Shown one piece after another: positions 27,400 through 36,146 of a stretch of 64,000 nucleotides of DNA (the first letter of the stretch is position 1; each line of letters starts with the position of its first letter). The notes under the pieces were generated by a model that was not told the DNA's origin, did not search any database, and saw only the letters and a program-made list of their open reading frames with translations. Source of the stretch: Crocosphaera sp. (GTDB lineage Bacteria; Cyanobacteriota; Cyanobacteriia; Cyanobacteriales; Microcystaceae); the NCBI RefSeq assembly GCF_030064895.1, contig NZ_JASJEB010000006.1:46842-110841 (forward strand), read 5' to 3'. The position numbers and the translations under genes are program-made.

Positions 27400-27444
27400 G
27401 ATGCAGTCGCTCCTTGATGGGAACCACCAAGACTGCGCTGCATC
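27400..27444 (+). repeat. Left-end hairpin of the tnpB element
   Basis: GATGCAG at 27400 pairs with CTGCATC ending at 27444. An inner stem CTTGATGG/CCACCAAG sits inside it. Subterminal imperfect hairpins of this kind are the recognition structures at IS200/IS605 ends. Confidence 0.55.
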
Positions 27445-27510
27445 GCTTTAGGACGCACAGTCAAGGTATTTTATGCTATACTAATTTTACGCCACTAAAT
27501 ATAGTGTCAA

Positions 27511-28719
27511 ATGATAGTTTTTGAGTTCAAAGTCAAAGGAAAAAACAAGCAGTACCAAGCCATCGACGAAGCCATCAGAACATCCCAATTTGTTCGCAAT
27601 AAGTGCTTGCGTTATTGGATGGATGGGAAAAAGGTTAATCGTGCTGAACTTTATCGGTACAATACTAAACTACGTTCTGAGTTTTCCTTTGTTCAAGACC
27701 TCAACTCTCATGCTTGTCAAGCTTCTGTAGAAAGATGCTGGTCAGCGATTGCTAGATTTTTTGATAACTGCAAGAAGCAAATTCTTGGGAAGAAAGGATA
27801 CCCTCGGTTTAAGAAAAATACTCGTTCTGTTGAGTATAAAACCAGTGGATGGAAACTTTTAGACCCAAAACATATTGAGTTTACTGATAAAAAAGGCATC
27901 GGAAAACTCAAGTTGATTGGAACTTGGGATTTAGCTTTTTATCCTGAAGATAAAATTAAACGAGTTAGGTTGGTGCGTAGAGCAGATGGTTATTACTGTC
28001 AATTTTGCATCTCTGTTGATGTCAAAGAAGATTTAGCACCTACTCATAAAACCATTGGTTTAGATGTTGGTTTAAAGGAATTCTATACTGACTCAATGGG
28101 GGGAACTGAACCCAACCCTAGATTTTATCGTCAAGGAGAAAAAAGATTAAAGTTTCATCAACGGCGTATTTCTCGTAAAAAGAAAGGCTCAACCAACCGT
28201 AGAAAAGCCATTAATAAACTTGGTCGTAAACATCTCAAAATAAGTAGGCAACGTGAAGAACACGCTAAGAGACTAGCGCGTTGCGTAATCCAATCTAACG
28301 ATTTGGTGGCCTACGAAGATTTGAGAATTAAAAACTTAGTTAAGAACCATTGTTTGGCTAAGTCAATTAATGATGCAGGTTGGTATCAATTTAGAAAATG
28401 GTTGGAGTATTTTGGGGTGAAAATGGGTAGGGTAACTGTTGCAGTTAATCCTGCTTATACAAGCCAAGTTTGTTCTAACTGTGGGGCTGTCGTTAAAAAA
28501 TCCTTGTCTACAAGAACTCATGTTTGTGCTTGTGGATGTCGATTAGATCGGGATGAAAACGCAGCCATAAATATTCTTAATGGAGCCTTGGGTACTGTAG
28601 GGCATACAGGAACCTGGATCTTAGATCAGAACGCTTCAGGAGACTTGTCCTCTACTTTTGTTGGAGCAATCCTGCATCAGCAAGACGGGTCGTTGATTGA
28701 AGAATCCCCGTGCCTTTAG
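27511..28719 (+). CDS. tnpB: TnpB, RNA-guided nuclease of IS200/IS605 type
   Basis: A 402-residue TnpB. The RuvC-like residues are all present: Asp185 (TIGLDVGLKEFY), Glu269 (DLVAYEDLRIKNL) and the aspartates at 346/348 (RLDRDENAAINIL). The zinc knuckle between them is CSNCGAVV ... HVCACGC. The N-terminal helix-turn-helix and arginine-rich region are intact. TnpB proteins cut DNA guided by an RNA made from the element's right end and help the element persist. A TATACT-like -10 box lies upstream near 27478. Length is normal and no frameshift is seen. Confidence 0.93.
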   Translation: MIVFEFKVKGKNKQYQAIDEAIRTSQFVRNKCLRYWMDGKKVNRAELYRYNTKLRSEFSFVQDLNSHACQASVERCWSAIARFFDNCKKQILGKKGYPRFKKNTRSVEYKTSGWKLLDPKHIEFTDKKGIGKLKLIGTWDLAFYPEDKIKRVRLVRRADGYYCQFCISVDVKEDLAPTHKTIGLDVGLKEFYTDSMGGTEPNPRFYRQGEKRLKFHQRRISRKKKGSTNRRKAINKLGRKHLKISRQREEHAKRLARCVIQSNDLVAYEDLRIKNLVKNHCLAKSINDAGWYQFRKWLEYFGVKMGRVTVAVNPAYTSQVCSNCGAVVKKSLSTRTHVCACGCRLDRDENAAINILNGALGTVGHTGTWILDQNASGDLSSTFVGAILHQQDGSLIEESPCL

Positions 28720-28727
28720 GTCGGGGA
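28705..28727 (+). ncRNA. Right-end hairpin, probable 3' part of the TnpB guide RNA
   Basis: TCCCCG (28705-28710) pairs with CGGGGA (28722-28727) across the tnpB stop codon. In this family the guide (omega or re) RNA overlaps the 3' end of tnpB and ends in such a hairpin at the element boundary, with the guide taken from the flanking DNA. The RNA's 5' end cannot be placed by eye. Confidence 0.5.
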
Positions 28728-28736
28728 GTGTCAAGC

Positions 28737-29069
28737 TCAAACAATAACCTCCATAGGACTACCTGTTTTTGGTGGGGGATAAATGCGAATTCTTGCTTTT
28801 TGTCCCAATTGATTCAAATAGTGACCAACTATTTCTAAAGATTTCAAAATTTGCCAAGTCAAGCCATTTCTAGGACAAATCAAGACTAAAGTTAAGCCAT
28901 CACGACCAGTAGTCAAATTCCAGCCACATTTCGATAATAAGCTTTGGGTTTCTTCGTCACAGGAATTATAAAACAAACTGCTAAGCACATCATTAAATTC
29001 CCAACATAATTCGAGATCATTGGGAACCCAAGAGGGTAAATCATCGGGAGGTAAAAAGGATGGATTCAT
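28737..29069 (-). CDS. Conserved cyanobacterial protein, unknown function
   Basis: A 110-residue soluble protein starting MNPSFLPPDDLPSWVPND. It has alternating strands and helices (GRDGLTLVLICPRNGLTW; YLNQLGQKARIRIYPPP) and no recognised catalytic motif. The tnpB element lies immediately beyond its stop codon. The composition looks native. Confidence 0.65.
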   Translation of the reverse strand: MNPSFLPPDDLPSWVPNDLELCWEFNDVLSSLFYNSCDEETQSLLSKCGWNLTTGRDGLTLVLICPRNGLTWQILKSLEIVGHYLNQLGQKARIRIYPPPKTGSPMEVIV

Positions 29070-29239
29070 AGTATTGTCAGGGATTTCTTATCTAATCTAA
29101 GTTTTGTATAAAATGTTACAGAAGTCAATACGGTACTATATTAAAAACCATTAAGATTCTTCCACCTCTCCGCAAACCTCCCACTCTCCCCATCACCTTC
29201 TAGAATAGGAATAGGGTTGGACACTTTTGATACCTATCA

Positions 29240-30034
29240 ATGAACAATAAACAACAACAAAGATCACGGGAGGATATTCCTGAAGCATTGCGGGATATTC
29301 CTATTTCTCCTACTGCTACGACTTCATCCCTAAACCCTAAATGGCTAATCATGGGGTTAGGTGGGGTTATTATGATTGTGCTTGGTACATTAGGGATTAT
29401 GCGTCTTGTTTCTTCCCCCTCACAGACTAATACTGTGTCTGTTGAACCCTCTCCCTCACCGAGTCCAACCCCTGAACCTGAACCCATTGAAAATATTTTG
29501 GGTCATTTACCTTATGAAGAAGCTGATCCCAGTCAACTAAAAGCTATTACTAATGATGGCAGAATTAAACTTAGAAAAAAAGCTGCCGATAGCTTTTTAC
29601 AAATGCAGCGAGATGCGCGTGCAAGTGGCATTGTTTTAACGGCAATTTCTGGGTTTAGAACTGTTCAACAGCAGGACTATTTATTCTTTGAAATTCAACG
29701 CCAACGGAATCAAAATCCTAGTAAAAGGGCTGAAGTGAGTGCGCCTCCAAACTATAGTGAACATCATACAGGATACGCTATTGATATTGGGGATGGTAAG
29801 GTTCCTGCTACTAATTTAAGTGAGAATTTTGAACAAACTCCTGCTTTTCGCTGGTTGGAAAATAATGCAGCTAGATATAGTTTTGAGTTGTCTTTTCCTC
29901 GTAATAACATTCAAGGTATTAGTTATGAACCTTGGCACTGGCGTTATGTAGGTGATACTGACAGTTTAAAGACGTTTTATGAGGCTCAACAATTACAAAA
30001 TAATTCTTCTTCTGAAGAAAATACAGTTAATTAA
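29240..30034 (+). CDS. D-alanyl-D-alanine carboxypeptidase, M15B (VanY/LdcB-like)
   Basis: A 264-residue protein anchored by one membrane helix (about 35-55), with a Pro/Ser-rich linker (69-83) and a periplasmic peptidase domain. Family motifs are SGFR (137-140), SEHHTGYAIDIG with zinc ligands His176 and Asp182, and EPWHWRYVG with Glu230 and ligand His233. It should trim D-Ala from peptidoglycan stem peptides. Confidence 0.92.
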   Translation: MNNKQQQRSREDIPEALRDIPISPTATTSSLNPKWLIMGLGGVIMIVLGTLGIMRLVSSPSQTNTVSVEPSPSPSPTPEPEPIENILGHLPYEEADPSQLKAITNDGRIKLRKKAADSFLQMQRDARASGIVLTAISGFRTVQQQDYLFFEIQRQRNQNPSKRAEVSAPPNYSEHHTGYAIDIGDGKVPATNLSENFEQTPAFRWLENNAARYSFELSFPRNNIQGISYEPWHWRYVGDTDSLKTFYEAQQLQNNSSSEENTVN

Positions 30035-30051
30035 TGTGAGATTTAATCAAG

Positions 30052-30912
30052 ATGACAACAGCTAATGGATTAAACAATGATAGTAATTTAGCTCAACAAG
30101 AATGGTGGGTTATTCGTTGGTTAGAATTATTGGATTCTTATCGGTTTAAAAAGAGGTTAGAAAGGGCAAGAAATTATGCGAGAGAGGGTCATGTCTTAAG
30201 TATTGATTTTTCTGGTTCTAAGGTATTTGCTAAGGTTCAAGGAACAGACCCAGAACCCTATAAAGTTTCTCTTTCTCTTGACCCTTTTACGGATGAAGAT
30301 TGGAGTTTTATTCTTCAAAGTTTATCGGAGAAAGCGATTTTTTCTGCTCAATTATTATCTGGGAAAATGCCAGATGATATTGAAAAGGTTTTTACTGATA
30401 ATGGTTTGAGTGTCTTTCCTTTTAAATTATCAGATGTTCATTCCCATTGTACTTGTCCGGATAAAGCTAATCCTTGTAAACATATTGGGGCTATTTATTA
30501 TCAGTTAGCTGAAAGATTTAGTGAAGATCCTTTTATTATTTTCCAGTTAAGAGGAAGAAGCAAAAATCAAATTTTGGAAGGGTTGAGAAATTTACGCAAG
30601 GAAAAAATTGATCAAGAAGAAAATGTTTCAGATAATATTGAAGAAACAGTTAATTATACGGAAGAAGTAGAAGAAAAAAACACGCAAGAAAATCAGCAAT
30701 TAGATGTTAAGCAATTCTGGCAATATCAAGAATCTCTTGACCCTTCTTTAGTTGTTATTGTTCCTCCCACAGACAATAAAACAGTCTTGGATGTTTTAGG
30801 AAGAATACCTTTAGCTTATGAAGAGGCAAAAATTGTTAAAGATTATTTACAGCAAGTCTATCAAACGGTTTCACAACAAGGGATGATGACAGCTTTAAAA
30901 AGAGATGAATAA
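30052..30912 (+). CDS. SWIM zinc-finger protein
   Basis: A 286-residue protein with one SWIM zinc finger, SHCTCPDKANPCKHIGA (Cys133, Cys135, Cys142, His144). The regions around it match bacterial SWIM proteins that usually lie beside a SNF2-type helicase gene. No helicase gene is seen here. A Glu/Asn-rich linker lies at about 190-230. It starts 17 bases after the carboxypeptidase gene. Confidence 0.85.
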   Translation: MTTANGLNNDSNLAQQEWWVIRWLELLDSYRFKKRLERARNYAREGHVLSIDFSGSKVFAKVQGTDPEPYKVSLSLDPFTDEDWSFILQSLSEKAIFSAQLLSGKMPDDIEKVFTDNGLSVFPFKLSDVHSHCTCPDKANPCKHIGAIYYQLAERFSEDPFIIFQLRGRSKNQILEGLRNLRKEKIDQEENVSDNIEETVNYTEEVEEKNTQENQQLDVKQFWQYQESLDPSLVVIVPPTDNKTVLDVLGRIPLAYEEAKIVKDYLQQVYQTVSQQGMMTALKRDE

Positions 30913-30914
30913 TT

Positions 30915-30956
30915 AACAGTGAACAGTGAACAGTTAAAAGTTAACAATTAATAATT
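30915..30956. repeat. Heptamer array AACAGTG
   Basis: Six consecutive 7-base units: AACAGTG, AACAGTG, AACAGTT, AAAAGTT, AACAATT, AATAATT. Units decay progressively from left to right. It begins just after the SWIM gene stop. Confidence 0.75.
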
Positions 30957-31025
30957 GTGATTACGAGGTACTCCGAATCTTCATAACCTCATAATTATAA
31001 TAAGTAGTCCTATATTCAATATTTT

Positions 31026-31574
31026 ATGAGCAAAAAAACTTCTATTTTATATTTAATTTGTCCTGGGTTTCATCAGCAAAAACTGACCCATTCTTTTGTC
31101 GAAAATATTACTAATTATTGTCCTGATCTAGATAATTTATTGATCTTTCCCACGGATCAATATCCTCCCTATTCAGGCTTTCATCTTACACACTATTTAC
31201 AAGAAAAATGCAAGCAAAAATCACAAAACTTAATGTTTATTGCCTTTAGTGCAGGAGTGGTCGCTGCGGTTACTGCTGCAATGCAATGGCAAGGACAAGG
31301 GGGTAAGATTAAGGGGTTAATTGCTTTTGATGGTTGGGGGGTTCCTTTACTGGGTGCTTTTCCTATTTATCGCATCAGTCACGACGAATTTACCCATTAC
31401 AGTTCTGCTATCTTAGGTAGAGGAAATCTGAGTTTCTATGCTGATCCTGCGGTTGAACATTTGGACTTGTGGCGATCGCCTCATCAAGTTCAAGGTTGGA
31501 CAAGCGAAACAATGACAGATAAAACTTTTTTGTCTCGTCTGTCTTTAATGGAGTTTTTGCGTAAAGTTTTGTAA
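31026..31574 (+). CDS. Alpha/beta-hydrolase-like protein, cyanobacterial
   Basis: A 182-residue protein. The segment NLMFIAFSAGVVAAVTAAMQ resembles the nucleophile elbow of alpha/beta hydrolases, but in a shortened form (FSAGVV instead of GxSxG). A start strand (LYLICPGFH) and a possible late histidine (RSPHQVQGW) fit the fold. It is below usual hydrolase length. Activity is uncertain. Confidence 0.65.
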   Translation: MSKKTSILYLICPGFHQQKLTHSFVENITNYCPDLDNLLIFPTDQYPPYSGFHLTHYLQEKCKQKSQNLMFIAFSAGVVAAVTAAMQWQGQGGKIKGLIAFDGWGVPLLGAFPIYRISHDEFTHYSSAILGRGNLSFYADPAVEHLDLWRSPHQVQGWTSETMTDKTFLSRLSLMEFLRKVL

Positions 31575-31648
31575 GTTTTTGAATTTCAGAAAATAAACTT
31601 TCCCCAAGTTACCTTACTAATCACTTATAGTTACACAGTTTTTTACAA

Positions 31649-34360
31649 ATGTCAAGTGCTACCCCGAAAAGTTTAGAGAAATTTATTGAGTTTTGCCAAA
31701 AACATATCACAGGAAAAGAGCGAAAAGAGGCGCAAATTTTCTTAGATAGATTCTTTCAAGCGTTTGGTCATGAGGGGGTATTAGAAGTAGGGGGAAGTTA
31801 TGAGGAAGCGATTAAGAAAGGGAGTAAAAGAGGTGGTACTGGTTTTGCTGATTTAGTCTGGAAACCTCGGGTTTTAATTGAGATGAAAAAGCGGGGGGAA
31901 TCTTTGGATAAACATTATTCTCAAGCCTTTGATTATTGGATGAGATTAGTGCCGAATCGGCCTCGTTATGTCATCTTATGTAACTTTGATGAGTTTTGGA
32001 TTTTTGACTTTGATTCACAGATAGATGAACCCGTTGATATTGTGGCACTTTCGGAGTTAAAAAGTCGTGCCAGTGCGTTTAATTTTATGGAGTTGGGGAA
32101 CCGGACTCCTGTGTTTAAAAATAATCAGGTGGAGGTGACAGAAAAAGCAGCAAGACGTATGGGAGAATTATTTAAAATGTTACAGAAACGGAGTAAAAAA
32201 GATAATTTTACTGAGTTACAAGCACAGCGTTTTATCCTGCAATGTGTGTTAGCAATGTTTGCACAAGATCGGGGTTTATTACCGAGAGATTTATTTTTGT
32301 GTTGTGTTAAAGATTGTTTAAATGGAGGGAGTTCTTACGATGTTTTGGGAGGGTTATTTAGGGAGATGAATCAACAGGGAAAAACTCCTGCTGGACAATA
32401 TAAAGGGGTGGATTATTTTAATGGTGGTTTATTTTCTCATATACAACCCATAGAGTTAAAGAGACAAGAATTGGAATTGTTAGAAGCAGCATCTCTTCAA
32501 GATTGGAATAAGATTCGGCCTGCTATTTTTGGGAATCTTTTTGAGGGTACAGTCAATGAAGATGAACGTCATGCTTATGGTATTCATTACACTTCGGAAG
32601 CAGATATTATGAAGATTGTTCGACCGACTATTAGTCGTTATTGGGAGGAGAAAATAGACGCAGCTAAAAACATCGGTGAATTGAATCAATTACAGTTAGA
32701 GTTACAACAATATAAGATATTAGATCCGGCTTGTGGTTCGGGAAATTTTTTGTATATTGCTTATCAAGAGTTAAAGCGCATTGAACAGTTATTATTAAGG
32801 AAAATTTATCAGCGTCGTAAGTCTAAAAATGAACAGATGATGATGGGTTTTGTCACCCTTAAACAGTTTCATGGCATGGATATTAATCCTTTTGCTGTAG
32901 AGTTAGCGAGAGTGACATTAATGATCGCTAGAAAAGTTGCGATCGATAAGTTTAAGTTGACGGAAAATTATTTACCTTTGGATAGTTTGGATAACAATAT
33001 TGTTTGTCAAGATGCTTTATTTAATGACTGGGTTAAAACAGATGCAATTATCGGTAATCCTCCTTTTTTGGGTGGCTATCGTATTCGTCAAGAATTAGGA
33101 GATAACTATACAGACAAAGTATTTAAGAAGTTCTCTGATGTACAAGCACAAATTGATTTTTCTAGTTATTGGTTTCGTTTAAGTCATGACAATATAGACG
33201 AAAAAGGAAGAGTCGGTTTAGTAGCAACTAACTCTATCAGTCAAGGAAAAAGTCGGGTTGCTGCACTCGATTATATTATTCAAAATGGAGGTCATATTCA
33301 TGACGCTATTTCTAGTCAACCTTGGTCGGGAGAAGCTAATGTTTATGTTAGTATTGTTAATTGGTCAAAGACATTAACTAATCAATCATTTTTAGATGAT
33401 AATCTTGTTTTAAAAATAAATTCTGCACTTAAAGTAACAACAGATATTTCTACTGCTAAAAGATTAAAAGGAAATATAAATTATTCTTTTGTTGGAGTAC
33501 AACCTAATAGTAAAGGATTTTTAATTGATGAAGAAATTAGAAACAACTGGAATAAGTTAGATGCAAAGAATAAAGAGGTATTAAAACTATTTTCATCTGC
33601 TAAAGATTTAACTAATAAACCTCATGGAATACCGAGTCGATGGATTATTGATTTTGCTGATATAAGTATTGAAGAAGTGAGTGAATATAAACATCCCTTT
33701 CTCCATGTTCAAGAATATGTAAAACCAGAAAGAATGAATAACAGAGAAGCAGTTTTAAGAGAAAAATGGTGGCGTTTTAAACGAACTAATGAAGCGATGA
33801 GAAAAGCATTACAAACAGTTGACTTTTATTTTAATATTCCTAGACATTCTAAATGGTTTATCTTTGTAGTTGCTGATCAATCTTGGCTTCCTGCTGACTC
33901 AACAGTTGTTGTTGCATCTGATGATTTTTATATCTTAGGTATTTTGACATCAAAAATTCATAGACTATGGATACAAGGACAAAGTTCAACTCTTGGTCAA
34001 ACTATCCGTTACACTCCTAAAACTTGTTTTGAAACCTTTCCTTTTCCCCAAAACCCTACTTATGAAACCGTTGATAATATTCGCAAAATAATGACACAAC
34101 TCCATGATTATAGAACCCAACAAATGGAAAAGAAAAAATGGGGAATTACTAAACTATATAATGCTTTTTTTGATGAACCCAGTAGCAAACTTTATCAACT
34201 CCATCAACAACTAGATAATGTTGTCATGGAAGCGTATCAATTTAACACTGATGATGATATTTTAGAAAAACTATTAACTTTAAATTTAGCATTAGCAGAA
34301 AAAGAAAATAAAGGAGAATCAATTATTGGACCTTGGTGTCCTAATAAGTCCAAAATTTAG
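31649..34360 (+). CDS. MmeI-like fused restriction endonuclease-methyltransferase (type IIL)
   Basis: A 903-residue single-chain restriction-modification enzyme, close to MmeI in length. The N-terminal nuclease has Asp68, Glu78 and Lys80 (ADLVWKPRVLIEMK), the same D-x9-ExK spacing reported for MmeI. A helical linker follows (about 160-350). The adenine methyltransferase has motif I DPACGSG (359-365) and motif IV NPPF (470-473). The C-terminal third should be the DNA target recognition domain. In this family one specificity domain directs both cutting and methylation, so a separate methylase is not required. All key residues are intact. The recognition site cannot be read from the sequence. 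Confidence 0.88.
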   Translation: MSSATPKSLEKFIEFCQKHITGKERKEAQIFLDRFFQAFGHEGVLEVGGSYEEAIKKGSKRGGTGFADLVWKPRVLIEMKKRGESLDKHYSQAFDYWMRLVPNRPRYVILCNFDEFWIFDFDSQIDEPVDIVALSELKSRASAFNFMELGNRTPVFKNNQVEVTEKAARRMGELFKMLQKRSKKDNFTELQAQRFILQCVLAMFAQDRGLLPRDLFLCCVKDCLNGGSSYDVLGGLFREMNQQGKTPAGQYKGVDYFNGGLFSHIQPIELKRQELELLEAASLQDWNKIRPAIFGNLFEGTVNEDERHAYGIHYTSEADIMKIVRPTISRYWEEKIDAAKNIGELNQLQLELQQYKILDPACGSGNFLYIAYQELKRIEQLLLRKIYQRRKSKNEQMMMGFVTLKQFHGMDINPFAVELARVTLMIARKVAIDKFKLTENYLPLDSLDNNIVCQDALFNDWVKTDAIIGNPPFLGGYRIRQELGDNYTDKVFKKFSDVQAQIDFSSYWFRLSHDNIDEKGRVGLVATNSISQGKSRVAALDYIIQNGGHIHDAISSQPWSGEANVYVSIVNWSKTLTNQSFLDDNLVLKINSALKVTTDISTAKRLKGNINYSFVGVQPNSKGFLIDEEIRNNWNKLDAKNKEVLKLFSSAKDLTNKPHGIPSRWIIDFADISIEEVSEYKHPFLHVQEYVKPERMNNREAVLREKWWRFKRTNEAMRKALQTVDFYFNIPRHSKWFIFVVADQSWLPADSTVVVASDDFYILGILTSKIHRLWIQGQSSTLGQTIRYTPKTCFETFPFPQNPTYETVDNIRKIMTQLHDYRTQQMEKKKWGITKLYNAFFDEPSSKLYQLHQQLDNVVMEAYQFNTDDDILEKLLTLNLALAEKENKGESIIGPWCPNKSKI

Positions 34361-34565
34361 AATTTATTAGATGTAAAAATTTAAAATTTTAAAATATTGT
34401 AGGGAATTAATACTATTAAGCCCAGTATACTTAGGAGATTCCTCGGAGTGGTAATTAAATCAAAAAATAACAATATTTATCCTTTCCTCGGAATGACAAT
34501 TTATATATCAATAAATAGATTCCTAAGAGGGATAATTAAAGCTAGAAATAATCAGATTCAACCGA

Positions 34566-34628
34566 TAACTGGTAACTGGTAACTGGTAACTGGTAACTGA
34601 TGACTGATAACTGATAATTGATAACTGC
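34566..34628. repeat. Nine-unit heptamer array TAACTGG/TAACTGA
   Basis: Nine perfectly phased 7-base units: four TAACTGG, then TAACTGA, TGACTGA, TAACTGA, TAATTGA and TAACTGC. The preceding 200 bases (34361-34565) hold no gene, only three loosely similar motifs around CCTCGGA or CCTAAGA followed by TAATTAA-like sequence. Confidence 0.9.
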
Positions 34629-34630
34629 TA

Positions 34631-34924
34631 TTAAAGCCAAGTAGAAATAGATCGCAACTCATTAGGAATAGATGTATTTGTCTCAAACTCCAATATAGTT
34701 TCTGAGTCCCCTAAATATCCTGATTGAGCGAAGGATAATAACATTCGACATAGTGCAACCCAAACCACTTGATCAAATTCCCAATCTTGTCCTTTTCTAG
34801 AGTAACAACTAATAGATTTTAACGCCCAAAAATAACTATTTCTTACAATTGATCCACCTTTTTTATAACTAGGTAAATCTTCTTGATTAATATACAAAAT
34901 ATCATCTTTTAAATAAACTTTCAT
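34631..34924 (-). CDS. Hypothetical protein
   Basis: A 97-residue protein beginning MKVYLKDDILYINQED and containing ALKSISCYSRKGQDWE and WVALCRMLLSFAQSG. I do not recognise it. The start is an ATG and the protein ends three bases from the heptamer array. The mixed hydrophobic-polar pattern is protein-like. Confidence 0.5.
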   Translation of the reverse strand: MKVYLKDDILYINQEDLPSYKKGGSIVRNSYFWALKSISCYSRKGQDWEFDQVVWVALCRMLLSFAQSGYLGDSETILEFETNTSIPNELRSISTWL

Positions 34925-35016
34925 AGAGCATTTTTGTCTCTTTAATTGTTATTCCGAGGTGAACAGTAATCTCTTTAATATCCTAACCATAATACATAAT
35001 GGTATATCATAAGAAA

Positions 35017-35036
35017 AAGGGGCATTTACGCCCCTT
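35017..35036. terminator. Hairpin in the divergent spacer before the 35078 gene
   Basis: AAGGGGC (35017-35023) pairs with GCCCCTT (35030-35036) around a 6-base loop, with an A-rich 5' side. It lies between two divergent gene starts, so it is not at the end of either gene. It could be a leader attenuator of the downstream gene or a minus-strand terminator. Confidence 0.45.
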
Positions 35037-35077
35037 CTATCAAACATTAAATTTTTTAGTTTCATTGGGAGTATAGC

Positions 35078-35365
35078 ATGACCCCAGAAGAAAGACTGAG
35101 CCAAATAGAGACATTATTAGAGACGGCAGCGAGTTACATCGTTAGACATGAAGAGGCTGTAAGCCGCCAAGAAGAAAGATTGAATCAATTAAATGAGCAA
35201 AATATTCAAACAAGTCTAAGAATGGCTGAGTTAGCGGAAATGATTCGCCAATTAGGTCAATATCAGCAAGAAGTATTAAGACGGGTTGATGAAAGTCACG
35301 AACGTATCGATCGCATTTGGGAATACTTGTCAAGTCAAAATGGAAACGGTAGATCCAATAATTAG
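35078..35365 (+). CDS. Short coiled-coil protein
   Basis: A 95-residue protein that is almost wholly alpha-helical. It is rich in Glu, Arg and Gln with heptad spacing (LSQIETLLETAASYIVRHEE; LRMAELAEMIRQLGQYQQEV). Small coiled-coil proteins of this kind are frequent in cyanobacteria; no role is known to me. It is followed by a strong terminator. Confidence 0.7.
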   Translation: MTPEERLSQIETLLETAASYIVRHEEAVSRQEERLNQLNEQNIQTSLRMAELAEMIRQLGQYQQEVLRRVDESHERIDRIWEYLSSQNGNGRSNN

Positions 35366-35374
35366 TTTAATCAT

Positions 35375-35403
35375 AAGACAGGCATAAATGTCTGTCTTTT
35401 TTT
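35375..35403 (+). terminator. Rho-independent terminator of the coiled-coil gene
   Basis: AAGACAG (35375-35381) pairs with CTGTCTT (35392-35398) and is followed by a run of T to 35403. It sits 10 bases after the stop codon. Confidence 0.85.
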
Positions 35404-35414
35404 GTCAAAAAAAG

Positions 35415-36068
35415 TTAAAATAATTTCAACCCTTGACCTTCCAAATAAATTTCATGCCAAGAAGGTTGACGATAATCTGGGTTTTGAGTTTGATCAACAT
35501 ATCCAACTAAATTAGGAAGTTGTTTAAAATGAATTTCTCGATTAAGATATTGATCAATTTGTTGAACAAAATTCTGGGGATAGTCTCTAATAATAGGGTG
35601 TTTAATTACCATAGATTCATATTTACCTTCGTCCGGGTCAGTAACAATATCTAAACTCAAAGCAGCTAAAGGTTGAATAAACATTCCTGTGGCAGCAATT
35701 TTAAATTTCCCATTTACCTCATTTTGTTTCAAAACAGCGACAAAGTGACCCCCTTCGGGAATATTGTAGGGAATGCTATCTTGATCAGCGATGGGTTCAA
35801 CCTCGATGTTATAACCCAAACTTAACCCTTCTTCTAGGGTAATATCTTCGTAAGTTTGCTCAGGATGAGGTACATAAATAGTGAACTGATGCAAGTCTAA
35901 CCAAGGATTATTAATAGGATCATCCGTTTCCGACTTCCAAGTATTATAACGTTCTTTCATCGCTTGACCCACATGACTATCTTGGTTACAAATATTAATC
36001 AGGGCTAGACTAAGAACAGATTGCTCAAACTTGTTGGTTGCCAGAATTTCTGAGGGTAGGAGTTCCAT
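35415..36068 (-). CDS. Conserved cyanobacterial protein, unknown function
   Basis: A 217-residue soluble acidic protein starting MELLPSEILATNKFEQSVLS. It contains strand-rich segments (FHQFTIYVPHP-like; GHFVAVLKQNEVNGKFKIAA) and ends HEIYLEGQGLKLF. No motif I know. It heads away from the coiled-coil gene and converges on its terminator. Confidence 0.6.
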   Translation of the reverse strand: MELLPSEILATNKFEQSVLSLALINICNQDSHVGQAMKERYNTWKSETDDPINNPWLDLHQFTIYVPHPEQTYEDITLEEGLSLGYNIEVEPIADQDSIPYNIPEGGHFVAVLKQNEVNGKFKIAATGMFIQPLAALSLDIVTDPDEGKYESMVIKHPIIRDYPQNFVQQIDQYLNREIHFKQLPNLVGYVDQTQNPDYRQPSWHEIYLEGQGLKLF

Positions 36069-36146
36069 AAACAGTAATCCTTAATTGTTACATAACTCTA
36101 TGATAATCAGGAATTTAGAGAGAGAATCTTAATTTTTTTTTAAAGA

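Larger units (their letters stand above)
27365..28734 (+). mobile_element. tnpB-only IS200/IS605-type element
   Basis: The element comprises an imperfect left-end hairpin zone (27372-27444), a complete tnpB and a right-end hairpin (28705-28727) followed by AGTGTCAA. TTGAC at 27360-27364 is a plausible target/TAM site just outside the left end, and the right boundary is placed after TCAA at 28734. There is no tnpA, so movement would need a transposase from elsewhere. The right boundary lies two bases from the 3' end of the neighbouring minus-strand gene, which remains intact. Exact ends are inferred. Confidence 0.65.
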
